A stretch of DNA of 64,000 nt from NCBI GenBank assembly GCA_948144175.1, contig CANXME010000876.1:1-64000 (forward strand), given 5' to 3'. The stretch is from Closterium sp. NIES-65 (taxonomy: Eukaryota; Streptophyta; Zygnematophyceae; Desmidiales; Closteriaceae). Positions 1 through 11,000 of the stretch are shown here, piece after piece; the stretch's first letter is position 1, and each line of letters opens with the position of its first letter. A model generated the notes under the pieces. That model had not been told where the DNA came from and did no database searches. It saw only the letters and a program-made list of their open reading frames with translations. A program made the position numbers and the translations under genes.

Positions 1-3000
1 GTGCCTGGTCCACGAGTTTGCCTGGTCCAGGAGCTTGCCTGGTCCAAGGCTTGCCTTGTCTAGGAGCTTGCCTGGTCCAGGAGCGTGCCTTGGTCCACAA
101 GTTTGCCTGGTCCAGGAGCTTGCCTTGTCCATAGCTTGCCTGGTCTAGGAGCTTGCCTGGTCCAGAGCTTGCCTGGTCTAGGAGCTTGCCTGGTCCAGGA
201 GCTTGCCTAGTCCAAGAGCTTGCCTGGTCCAGGAGCGTGCGTGGTCCACGAGCTTGCCTGTCTAGGAGTATGCCCTGTCCAGGGGCTTGCCTGGTCCAAG
301 AGCTTGCCTCGTCCAGGAGCGTGCCTTGTCTAGGAGCTTGCCTGGTCCAGGATCTTGCCTGGTCCAGGAGCGTGCCTGGTCCCACGATTTGCCTGGTCCA
401 GAGCTTGCTGTTTAGAGGCTCTTGCCTGGTCTAGGAGCTTGCCTGGTCCAGGAGCTGCCTGGTCCAAGAGCTTGCCTGGTCCAGGAGCTTGCCTGGTCCA
501 GGAGCTTGCCTGGTCCAGGAGCGTGACTGGTCCACGAGCCTGCCTGGTCCAGGAGCTTGCCTGTCTAGGAGCATGCCTTGTCCAAAATCTTGCCAGGTCC
601 AGGAGCGTGCCTGGTGCACGAGTTTGCCTGGTCCAGGAGCTTGTCCTTGTCCATGAGCTTGCCTGGTCTAGAGCTTGCCTGGTCCAGGAGCTTGCTTGTT
701 CTAGGAGCTTGCCTGGTCCATGAGCTTTCCTAGTCCAGGAGCTTGCCTGTTCCAGGAGCATGCCTGGTCCACGAGCTTGCCTGGTCTAGGAGCTTGCCTG
801 TCCAGAGCTTGCCTGGTCCAGAGCTTGCCTGGTCCAGAGCTTGCTTGGTCCAGGAGCTTGCTTGGTCCGGGAGCTTGCTTGGTCCAGGGAGCGCGCCTGG
901 TCTAGAGCTTGCCTGGTCCAGGATCTTGCCTGGTCCAGGCATGCCTAGTCCACGAGTTGCCTGGTCCAGAAGCTTGCCTGGTCCAGGAGCTTGCCTGGTC
1001 TAGGAGCTTGCCTGGTCTAGGAGCGTGCCTGGTCCAAGAGCTTGCCTGGTCCAGGAGCTTGCTTGGTCCAGGAGCGTGCCTGGTCCACGAGCCTGCCTGG
1101 TCCAGGAGCTTGCATGGTCCAGGAGCTTGCCTGGTCTAGGAGCATTGCCTGGTCCAAAATCTTGCCTGGTCCAGGAGCGTGCTGGTCCACGAGTTTGCCT
1201 GGTCCAGGAGCTTGCCTAGTCTAGCAGCTTGCCTGGTCTAGGAGCTTGCCTGGTCCAGGAGCGTGCCTGGTCCAGAGCTTGCCTGGTCGAGGAGCTTGCC
1301 TTGTCCAGGAGCTTGCCTGGTCTAGGAGCGTGCCTGGTCCACGAGCCTGCCTGGTCCAAGAGCTTGCCTGGTCTAAGAGCTTGCCTGGTCCAGAGCTTGC
1401 CCGATTCCAGGAGCGTGCCATAGTCCAAGAGCTTGCCAAGTCCAGGAGCTTGCCTGGTCCAGGAGCATGCGTTGTCCAAGAGCTTGCCTGGTCAACGAGC
1501 TTGCCTGGTCCACTAGCTTGTAGGTTCTTGAAGCTTGCCTGGTCTAGGAGCTTGCCTGGTCCCAGAGCTTGCCTGGTCTAGATGCTTGCCTGTTTCTAGG
1601 AGCTTGCCTGGTCCAGGAGCTTTCAGGTCCACGAGCTTTCCTGCTCTAGGAGCTTGCTTGGTCCTGGAGCTTGCCTGGTCCAAGAGCTTGCCTGGTCCAA
1701 GAGCTCGCCTAGTCCAGGTGCTTGCCTGGTCCAGGAGCTTGCCTGGTCCAAGAGCTGCCTGTCCACGAGTTTTCCTGGTCTAAGAGCTTGCCTGGTCCAG
1801 GAGCTTGCCTGATCTAGGAACGACGTGCCGTGGCCCGGGAGCTTGCCTTGTCCAGGAGCTTGCCTTGTCCAGGAGCTTGCCTGGTCCACGAGCCTGCCCT
1901 GGTCCAAGAGCTTGCCTGGTCCAAGAGTGTGCCTGGTCCACAAGCGTGCCTGGGCCCAGGAGCTTGCCTGGTCCAGGAGCTTGCCCTGGTCGAGGAGCTT
2001 CCCTGTCCAGGAGCTTGCCTGGTCGAGGAGCTGCTCCCTGGTCCAGGAGCTGCCTGGGCCAGGAGCGTGCAGTAGGTCTCGGAGGTTGCCTGGTCTTAAG
2101 GAGCTTGCTTTGGTCCAGAAGCCTATCTGGTCCAAGGAGCTTGACTGGTCGAGGAGCATGTCTGGTCCAAGAGCTTGCGTGGTCCACGACGAGCTAGCCT
2201 GGTCCAGGAGCTTGCTGGTCAAGAAGCCGTGACTGGTCCAAAGCTTGCGTGGTCCACGAACTTGGCTGGTCCAGGAGCTTGCTTGGTCCAGAAGCCTTGC
2301 CTGGTTCACGAAGCTTGACTGGTCCGAGGAGGCGTGCCTAAGTCCAGGAGCTTTGCGTGGTCCCAAGAGCTTGCCTGGTCCATGAGCGTGCTGTGGTCCA
2401 AGAGCTTGCTCGTGGTCCAGGAGCTTGCCTGGTTCAGGAGTCTTGCGTGGTCCAGGAGCTTGCCTGGTCCACAAGCTTGCTGGTGCACGAGCGTGCCTGG
2501 TCCACGAGCTTGTGTGGTCCAGGAGCTTGCCTGATCAGGAGCTTGCCTAGTCCAGGAGCTTGCCTGGTCCATGAGCTTGCCTGGTCCAGGAGCTTGCCTG
2601 GTCCAGGAGCTTGCCTGGTCCAGGAGCTTGCCTGGTCCAAGAGCTTGCCTGGTCCAGGAGCTTACCTGGTCCAGGAGCTTGCCTGGTCCATGAGCTTGCC
2701 TGGTCTAGGAGCTTGTTTGGTACAGGAGCTTGCCTGGTCTAGGAGCTTGCCTGATCCAGGAGCTTGCCTGGTCCAGGAGCTTGCCTGGTCCAGGAGCGTG
2801 CGTGGTCCACGAGCTTGCCTGGTCTAGGAGCTTGCCTGGTCCAAGAGCTTGCCTGGTCTAAAAGCTTACCTGGTCCAAGAGCTTGCGTGGTCCTGGAGCT
2901 TGCCTCGTCCAAAAGCTTGCCTGGTCCAGGAGCGTGCCTGGTATAGGAGCTTGCCTGGTCCACGTGCGTGCCTGGTCTACGAGTTTGCCTGGTCTAGGAG

Positions 3001-6000
3001 CTTGCCTGGTCCAGGATCTTGCCTAGTCCAGAAGCTTGCCTGGTCCAGGAGCGTGCCAGGTCCAGGAGCTTGCCTGGTCCAGGAGCTTGCCTGGTCCAGG
3101 AGCGTGCCTGGTCCAGGAGCGTGCCTGGTCCAGGAGCTTGCCTGGTCCAGGAGCTTGCCTGGTCCTGGAGCTTGCCTAATCCAGGAGCTTACCTGGTCCA
3201 GGAGCGTGCCTGGTCCACGAGCCTGCCTGGTCCAAGAGCTTGCCTGGTCTAAGAGCTTGCTTGGTCCAGGAGCTTGCCCGTTCCAGGAGCGTGCCTGGTC
3301 CAAGAGCTTGCTATGTCCAAGAGCGTGCTTGGTCCCGGAGCTTGCCTGGTCCAGGAGCTTGCCTGGTCTAGGAGCATGCGTGGTCCAAGAGCTTGCCTGG
3401 TCCAGGAGCTTGCATGGTCCACGAGCTTGCATGTTCTTGAAGCTTGCCTGGTCCAGGAGCTTGCCTGGTCCAAGAGCTTGCCTGGTCCAGGAGTGTGCCT
3501 GCTCCAAGAGCTTGCCTGGTCTAGAAGCTTGCCTGTTCTAAGAGCTTGCCTCGTCCAGGAGCTTTCCAGGTTCAAGAGCTTACCTTGTCCAGGAGCATGC
3601 CTGGTCCAGGAGCTTTCCTGGTCTAGGAGCTTGCTTGGTCCTTGAGCTTGCCTGGTCCAAGAGCTTGCCTAGTCCAAGAGATCGCCTAGTCCAGGAGCTT
3701 GTTTGGTCCAGGAGCTTGCCTGGTCCAAGAGCTTGCCTGGTCCCAAGATTTCCTCGTCCAAGAGCTTGCCTGGTCCAGGAGCTTGCCTGGTCCAGGAGCG
3801 TGCCTGGTCAAGGAGCTTGCCTGGTCCAGGAGCTTGCCTTGTCCATGAGCTTGCCTGGTCCAGGAGCGTGCCTGGTCCACGAGCTTGCCTGGTCCAAGAG
3901 CTTGCCTGGTCCAAGAGCGTGCCTGGTCCGCGAGCATGCCTGGCCCAGGAGCTTGCCTGGTCCAGGAGCTTGCCTGGTCCAGGAGCTTGCCTGGTCCAGG
4001 AGCTTACGTGGTCCAGGAGCTTGCTTGGTCCATGAGCTTGCCTCGTCCAGGAGCTTACCTGGTCCAGGAGCGTGCCTGGTCCACGAGCCTGCCTGGTCCA
4101 AGAGCTTGCCTGGTCTAAGAGCTTGCCTGGTCCAGGAGCTTGCCCGTTCCAGGAGCGTGCCTGGTCCAAGAGCTTGCTATGTCCAAGAGCGTGCTTGGTC
4201 CCGGAGCTTGCCTGGTCCAGGAGCTTGCCTGGTCCAAGAGCTTGCCTGGTCCAGGAGTGTGCCTGCTCCAAGAGCTTGCCTGGTCTAGAAGCTTGCCTGT
4301 TCTAGGAGCTTGCCTCGTCCAGGAGCTTTCCAGGTTCAAGAGCTTACCTTGTCCAGGAGCATGCCTGGTCCAGGAGCTTTCCTGGTCCAGGAGCTTGCTT
4401 GGTCCTTGAGCTTGCCTGGTCCAAGAGCTTGCCTAGTCCAAGAGATCGCCTAGTCCAGGAGCTTGTTTGGTCCAGGAGCTTGCCTGGTCCAAGAGCTTGC
4501 CTGGTCCCAAGATTTCCTCGTCCAAGAGCTTGCCTGGTCCAGGAGCTTGCCTGGTCCAGGAGCGTGCCTGGTCAAGGAGCTTGCCTGGTCCAGGAGCTTG
4601 CCTTGTCCATGAGCTTGCCTGGTCCAGGAGCGTGCCTGGTCCACGAGCTTGCCTGGTCCAAGAGCTTGCCTGGTCCAAGAGCGTGCCTGGTCCGCGAGCA
4701 TGCCTGGCCCAGGAGCTTGCCTGGTCCAGGAGCTTGCCTGGTCCAGGAGCTTGCCTGGTCCAGGAGCTTACGTGGTCCAGGAGCTTGCCTGGTCCATGAG
4801 CTTGCCTCGTCCAGGAGCTTACCTGGTCCAGGAGCGTGCCTGGTCCACGAGCCTGCCTGGACCAAGAGCTTGCCTGGTCTAAGAGCTTGCCTGGTCCAGG
4901 AGCTTGCCCGTTCCAGGAGCGTGCCTGGTCCAAGAGCTTGCTATGTCCAAGAGCGTGCTTGGTCCCGGAGCTTGCCTGCTCCAGGAGCTTGCCTGGTCTA
5001 GGAGCATGCGTGGTCCAAGAGCTTGCCTAGTCCAGGAGCTTGCATGGTCCACGAGCTTGCATGTTCCAGAAGCTTGCCTAGTCCTGGAGCTTGCCTGGTC
5101 CAGGAGCGTGCCTGCTCCAAGAGCTTGCCTGGTCTAGAAGCTTGCCTGTTCTAGGAGCTTGCCTGGTCCAGGAGCTTTCCAGGTTCAAGAGCTTACCTGG
5201 TCCAGGAGCATGCCTGGTCCAGGAGCTTTCCTGGTCCAGGAGCTTGCTTGGTCCTTGAGCTTGCCTGGTCCAAGAGCTTGCCTAGTCAAAGAGCTTGCCT
5301 AGTCCAGGAGCTTGCTTGGTCCAGGAGCTTGCCTGGTCCAAGAGCTTGCCTGGTCCACGAGATTTCCTCGTCCAAGAGCTTGCCTGGTCCAGGAGCTTGC
5401 CTGGTCCAGGAGCGTGCCTGGTCCAGGAGCTTGCCTGGTCCAGGAGCTTGCCTTGTCCAGAAGCTTGCCTGGTCCAGGAGCGTGCCTGGTCCACGAGCTT
5501 GCCTGGTCCAAGAGCTTGCCTGGTCCAAGAGCGTGCCTCGTCCGCGAGCGTGCCTAGCCCAGGAGCTTGCCTGGTCCAAGAGCTTGCCTGGTCCAGGAGC
5601 TTGCCTGGTCGAGGAGCTTGTCTGGTCCAGGAGCTTGCTTGGTCCAGGAGCGTGCATGGTCCAGGAGCTTGCTTGGTCCAGGAGCTTGCTTGGCCCAGAA
5701 GCCTGCCTAGTCCAAGAGCTTGACTGGTCGAGGAGCGTGCCTGGTCCAATAGCGTGCGTGGTCCACGAGCTAGCCTGGTCCAGGAGCTTGCTTTGTCCAG
5801 GAGCGTCCGTGGTCCAAGAGCTTGCCTGGTCCATGAGCGTGCCTGGTCCAAGAGCTTGCGTGGTCCAAGAGCTTGCGTGGTCCAGGAGCGTGCCTGGTCC
5901 ACGAGCTTGCCTCGTGCACGAGCATGCCTGGTCCACGAGCTTGCATGGTCCAGGAGCTTGCCTGGTCTAGGAGCATGCGTCGTCCAAGAGCTTGCCTGGT

Positions 6001-8046
6001 CCAGGAGCTTGCATGGTCCACGAGCTTGCATGTTCCAGAAGCTTGCCTGGTCCAGGAGCTTGCCTGGTCCAAGAGCTTGCCTGGTCCAGGAGCGTGCCTG
6101 CTCCAAGAGCTTGCCTGGTCTAGAAGCTTGCCTGTTCTAGGAGCTTGCCTCGTCCAGGAGCTCTCCAGGTTCAAGAGCTTACCTGGTCCAGGAGCATGCC
6201 TGGTCCAGGAGCTTTCGTGGTCCAGGAGCTTGCTTGGTCCTTGAGCTTGCCTGGTCCAAGAGCTTGCCTAGTCCAAGAGATCGCCTAGTCCAGGAGCTTG
6301 CTTGGTCCAGGAGCTTGCCTGGTCCAAGAGCTTGCCTGGTCCACGAGATTTCCTCGTCCAAGAGCTTGCCTGGTCCAGGAGCTTGCCTGGTCCAGGAGCT
6401 TGCCTTGTCTAGGAGCTTGCCTAGTCCAGGAGCGTGCCTGGTCCACGAGCTTGCCTGGTCCAAGAGCTTGCCTAGTCCAAGAGCGTGCCTAGTCCGCGAG
6501 CGTGCCTGGCCCAGGAGCTTGCCTTGTCTAGGAGCTTGCGTGGTCTAGGAGCTTGCCTGGTCCAGGAGCTTACCTGGTCCAGGAGCTTGCCTGGTCCATG
6601 AGCTTGCCTCGTCCAGGAGCTTACCTGGTCCAGGAGCGTGCCTGGTCCACGAGCCTGCCTGGTCAAAGAGCTTGCCTGGTCTAAGAGCTTGCCTGGTCCA
6701 GGAGCTTGCCCATTCCAGGAGCGTGCCTGGTCCAAGAGCTTGCTATGTCCAAGAGCGTGCTTGGTCCCGGAGCTTGCCTGGTCCAGGAGCTTGCCTGGTC
6801 TAGGAGCATGCGTGGTCCAAGAGCATGCCTGGTCTAGGAGCTTGCATGGTCTACGAGCTTGCATGTTCCAGAAGCTTGCCTGGTCCCGGAGCTTGCCTGG
6901 TCCAAGAGCTTGCCTGGTCCAGGAGCGTGCCTGCTCCAAGAGCTTGCCTGGTCTAGAAGCTTGCCTGTTCTAGGAGCTTGCCTCGTCCAGGAGCTTTCCA
7001 GGTTCAAGAGCTTACCTGGTCCAGGAGCATGCCTGGTCCAGGAGCTTTCCTGGTCCAGGAGCTTGCTTGGTCCTTGAGCTTGCCTGGTCCAAGAGCTTGC
7101 CTAGTCCAAGAACTCGCCTAGTCCAGGAGCTTGCTTGGTCCAGAAGCTTGCCTCGTCCAAGAGCTTGCCTGGTCCACGAGATTTCCTCGTCCAAGAGCTT
7201 GCCTGGTCCAGGAGCTTGCCTGGTCCAGGAGCGTGCCTGGTCCAGGAGCTTGCCTGGTCCAGGAGCTTGCCTTGTCCAGGAGCTTGCCTGGTCAAGGAGC
7301 GTGCCTGGTCCACGAGCTTGCCTGGTCCAAGAGCTTGCCTGGTTCAAGAGCGTGCCTCGTCCGCAAGCGTGCCTGGCCCAGGAGCTTGCCTGGTCCAAGA
7401 GCTTGCCTGGTCCAGGAGCTTGCCTGGTCGAGGAGCTTGTCTGGTCCAGGAGCTTGCCTGGTCCAGGAGCGTGCATGGTCGAGGAGCTTGCTTGGTCCAG
7501 GAGCTTGCTTGGCCCAGAAGCCTGCCTAGTCCAAGAGCTTGACTGGTCGAGGAGCGTGCCTGGTCCAATAGCGTGCGTGGTCCACGAGCTAGCCTGGTCC
7601 AAGAGCTTCCTTTGTCCAGGAGCGTGCGTGGTCCAAGAGCTTGCATGGTCCATGAGCGTGCCTGGTCCAAGAGCTTGCGTGATCCAGGAGCTTGCGTGGT
7701 CCAGGAGCGTGCCTGGTCCACGAGCTTGCCTCGTGCACGAGCATGCCAGGTTCACGAGCTTGCATGGTCCAGGAGCTTGCCTGGTCCAGGAGCTTGCCTG
7801 GTCCATGAGCTTGCCTGGTCCAGGAGCTTGCCTGGTCCGGGAGCTTGCCTGGTCTAGAAGCTTGCCTGGTCCAGGAGCTTGCCTGGTCTAGGAGCTTGCC
7901 AGGTCCAGGAGCTTTCCTGGTCAAGGAGCTTGCCTGGTCCAAGAGCGTGCGTGGTCCACGAGCTTGCCTGGTCTAGGAGCTTGCCTGGTCCAAGAGCTTG
8001 CCTGGTCCAAGTGCTTACCTGGTCTTAGAGCTTGCGTGGTCCTGGA
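1..8046 (+). repeat. Satellite A, 17-bp tandem array, copy 1
   Basis: About 470 head-to-tail copies of a 17-bp monomer, consensus GCCTGGTCCAGGAGCTT. Common variants carry TCTAGG, TCCAAG or TCCACG in the middle and GAGCGTGCC at the joint. The core CTGGTCCAG is palindromic around its central base and gives each monomer paired CTG/CAG (CHG) sites. The consensus has no CpG; CpG appears only in variant monomers. Because 17 is not a multiple of 3, each frame runs through all three phases and gives a 17-residue peptide period on both strands, which explains the numerous open frames. The array is cut by the left window edge; position 1 corresponds to 39665 in the second copy. No unrelated sequence interrupts it. 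Confidence 0.97.
3640..8046 (+). repeat. Higher-order repeat units inside satellite A, copy 1
   Basis: The rare variant CCTTGAGC (in GGTCCTTGAGCTTGCC) recurs at 3640, 4404, 5253, 6239 and 7072. The spacings are 764, 849, 986 and 833 bp, that is about 45, 50, 58 and 49 monomers. The same order of variant monomers follows each marker (for example the GATTTCCTCGTCC monomer about 110 bp downstream), so the array expanded in blocks of roughly 0.76-1.0 kb and not only monomer by monomer. Unit lengths differ by whole monomers, or whole monomers minus one base, as expected of unequal exchange. Confidence 0.85.
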
Positions 8047-11000
8047 GATGGAAAGCGGGAGAATGGGGCGGGGTGATGGAAAGCGGGAGAATGGGGCGGG
8101 GTGATGGAAGCAGGGAGAATGAGGCGGGGTGATGGAAGGAGGGAGAATGGGGCAGGGTGATGGAAAGCGGGAGAATGGGGCGGGGTGATGGAAAGCGGGA
8201 GAATGGGGCGGGGTGTTGGAAAGCGGGAGAATGGGGCGGGGTGATGAAAAGCGGGAGAATGGGGCGGGGTGATGGAAAGTGGGAGAATGGGGCGGGGTGA
8301 TGGAAAGCGGGAGAATGGGGCGGGTGATGGAAAGCAGGTGAATGGGGCTGGGTGATGGAAAGCAGGAGAATGGGGCGGGGTGATGGAAAGCGGGAGAATG
8401 GGGCGTGTAATGGAAAGCGGGAGAATGGGGCGGGGTGATGGAAGGAGGGAGAATGGGGAGGGGTGATGGAAAGCGGGGGAATGGGGCGGGATGATGGGAA
8501 GCGGGAGAATGGGGCGGGGTGATGGAAAGCGGGAGAATGGGGCGGGGTGATGGAAAGCGGGAGAATGGGGCAGGGAGATGGAAAGCGGGAGAAAGGGGCG
8601 GGGTGATGGAAAGCCGGAGAATGGGGCGGGCTGATGGAAAGCGGGAGAATGGGGCGGGGTGATGGAAGGAGGGAGAATGGGGCGGGGTGATGGAAGGAGG
8701 GAGAAGGGGGCGGGGTGATGGAAAGCGGAAGAATGGCGCGGGGTGATGGAAAGCGGGAGAATGGGGCAGGGTGATGGAAAGCGGGAGAATGGGGCGGGGT
8801 GATGGAAAGTGGGAGAATGGTGCGGGGTGATGGAAAGCGGAGGAATGGGGCAGGGTGATGGAAAGCGGGAGAATGGGGCGGGGTGAAGGAAGGAGGGAGA
8901 ATGGAGCGGGGTGATGGAAAGAGGAAGAAGGGGGCGGGGTGATGGAAAGCGAGAGAATGGGCCGGGGTGTTGGAAAGCGGGAGAATGGGGCGGGGTGATG
9001 AAAAGCGGGAGAATGGGGTGGGGTGATGGAAAGCGGGAGAATGGGGCGGTCTGATGGAAAGCGGGAGAATGGGGCGGGTGATGGAAAGCGGGTGAATGGG
9101 GCAGGGTGATGGAAAGCGGGAGAATGGGGCGGGGTGATGGAAAGCAGAAGAATGGGGCGGGGTGATGGAAAGCGGGAGAACGGGGCGAGGTGATGGAAAG
9201 CGGGAGAATGGGGCGGGTGATGGAAAGCGGGAGAATGGGGCGGGAGATGGAAAGCGGGAGAAAGGGGCGGGGTGATGGAAGGAGGGAGAATGGGGAGGGG
9301 TGATGGAAAGCGGGGGAATGGGGCGGGATGATGGGAAGCGGAAGAATGGGGTGGGGTGATGGAAAGCGGGAGAATGGGGCGGTCTGATGGAAAGCGGGAG
9401 AATGGGGCGGGGAGATGGAAAGCGGGAGAAAGGGGCGGGGTGATGGAAAGCTGGAGAATGGGGCGGGCTGATGGAAAGCGGGAGAATGGGGCGGGGTGAT
9501 GGAAGGAGGGAGAATGGGGCGGGGTGATGGAAGGAGAGAGAAGGGGGCGGGGTGATGGAAAGTGGGAAAATGTGGCGGGGTGATGGAAAGCGGGAGAATG
9601 GGGGTGGGGTTATGGGAAGCGGGAGAATGGCGCGGGGTGATGGAAAGCGGGAGAATGGAGCGGGGTGATGGAATGAGGGAGAATGGGGCGAGGTGATGGA
9701 AAGCGGGAGAATGGGGCGGGGTGATGGAAGGAGGGAGAATGGGGCGAGGTGATGGAAAGCGGGAGAATGGGGCGGGGTGATGGAAGGAGGGAGAATGGGG
9801 CGGGGTGATGGAAAGCGGGAGAATGGGTCGGGGTGATGGAAAGCGGGAGAATGGGGCGCGGTGATGGAAAGTGAGAGAATGGGGCGGGGTGATGGAAAGC
9901 GGGAGAATGGGGCGGGGTGATGGAAGAGGGGAGAATGGGGAGGGGTGATGGAAAGCAGGGGAATGGGGCGGGATGATGGGAAGCGGGAGAATGGGGCGGG
10001 GTGATGGAAGCGGGAGAATGGGGCGGGGAGATGGAAAGCGGGAGAATGGGGCAGGGAGATGGAAAGCGGGAGAAAGGGGCGGGGTGATGGAAAGCGGGAG
10101 AATGGGGCGGGCTGATGGAAAGCGGGAGAATGGGGCGGGGTGATGGAAGGAGGGAGAATGGGGCGGGGTGATGGAAGGAGGGAGAAGGGGGCGGGGTGGT
10201 GGAAAGCGGGAGAATGGGGCGGGGTGATGGAAAGCGGGAGAATGGGGCGGGGTGATGGAAGGAGGGAGAATGGGGCGGGGTGATAGAAAGCGGGAGAATG
10301 GGGCGGGATGATGGGAAGCGGGAGAGTGGGGCGGGGTGATGGAAAGCGGGAGAAAGGGGCGGGGTGATGGAAGGAGGGAGAATGGGGCGGGGTGATGGAA
10401 GGAGGGAGAAGGGGGCGGGGTGATGGAAAGCGGGAGAATGGGGCGGGGTGATGGAAAGCGGGAGAATGGGGCGGGGTGATGGAAAGCGGGAGAATGGGGC
10501 ACGGAGATGGAAAGCGGGAGAAAGGGGCGGGGTGATGGAAAGCGGGAGAATGGGGCGGGGTGATGGAAAGCGGGAGAATGGGGCGGGGTGATGGAAGGAG
10601 GGAGAATGGGGCGGGGTGATGGAAGGAGGGAGAAGGGGGCGGGGTGATGGAAAGCGGGAGAATGGGGCGGGGTGATGGAAAGCGGGAGAATGGGGCGGGG
10701 TGATGGAAGGAGGGAGAATGGGGCGGGGTGATGGAAAAGCGGGAGAATGGGGCGGGGTGATGGAAAGCGGGAGAAAGGGGCAGGGTGATGGAAAGCGGGA
10801 GAATGGGGCGGGGTGAAGGAAGGAGGGAGAATGGGGCGGGGTGATGGAAGGAGGAAGAAGGGGGCGGGGTGATGGTAAGCGAGAGAATGGGCTGGGGTGT
10901 TGGAAAGCGGGAGAATGGGGCGGGGTGATGAAAAGCGGGAGAATGGGGCGGGGTGATGGAAAGCGGGAGAATGGGGCGGGGTGATGGAAAGCGGGAAAAT

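Noticed and set aside
153-7942. Dozens of open frames on both strands of satellite A, and again at 38616-47602
   Set aside because: All are the same 17-residue period read in different phases; both strands are open because the monomer lacks stop codons in most variants. There is no sign of selection for one frame.
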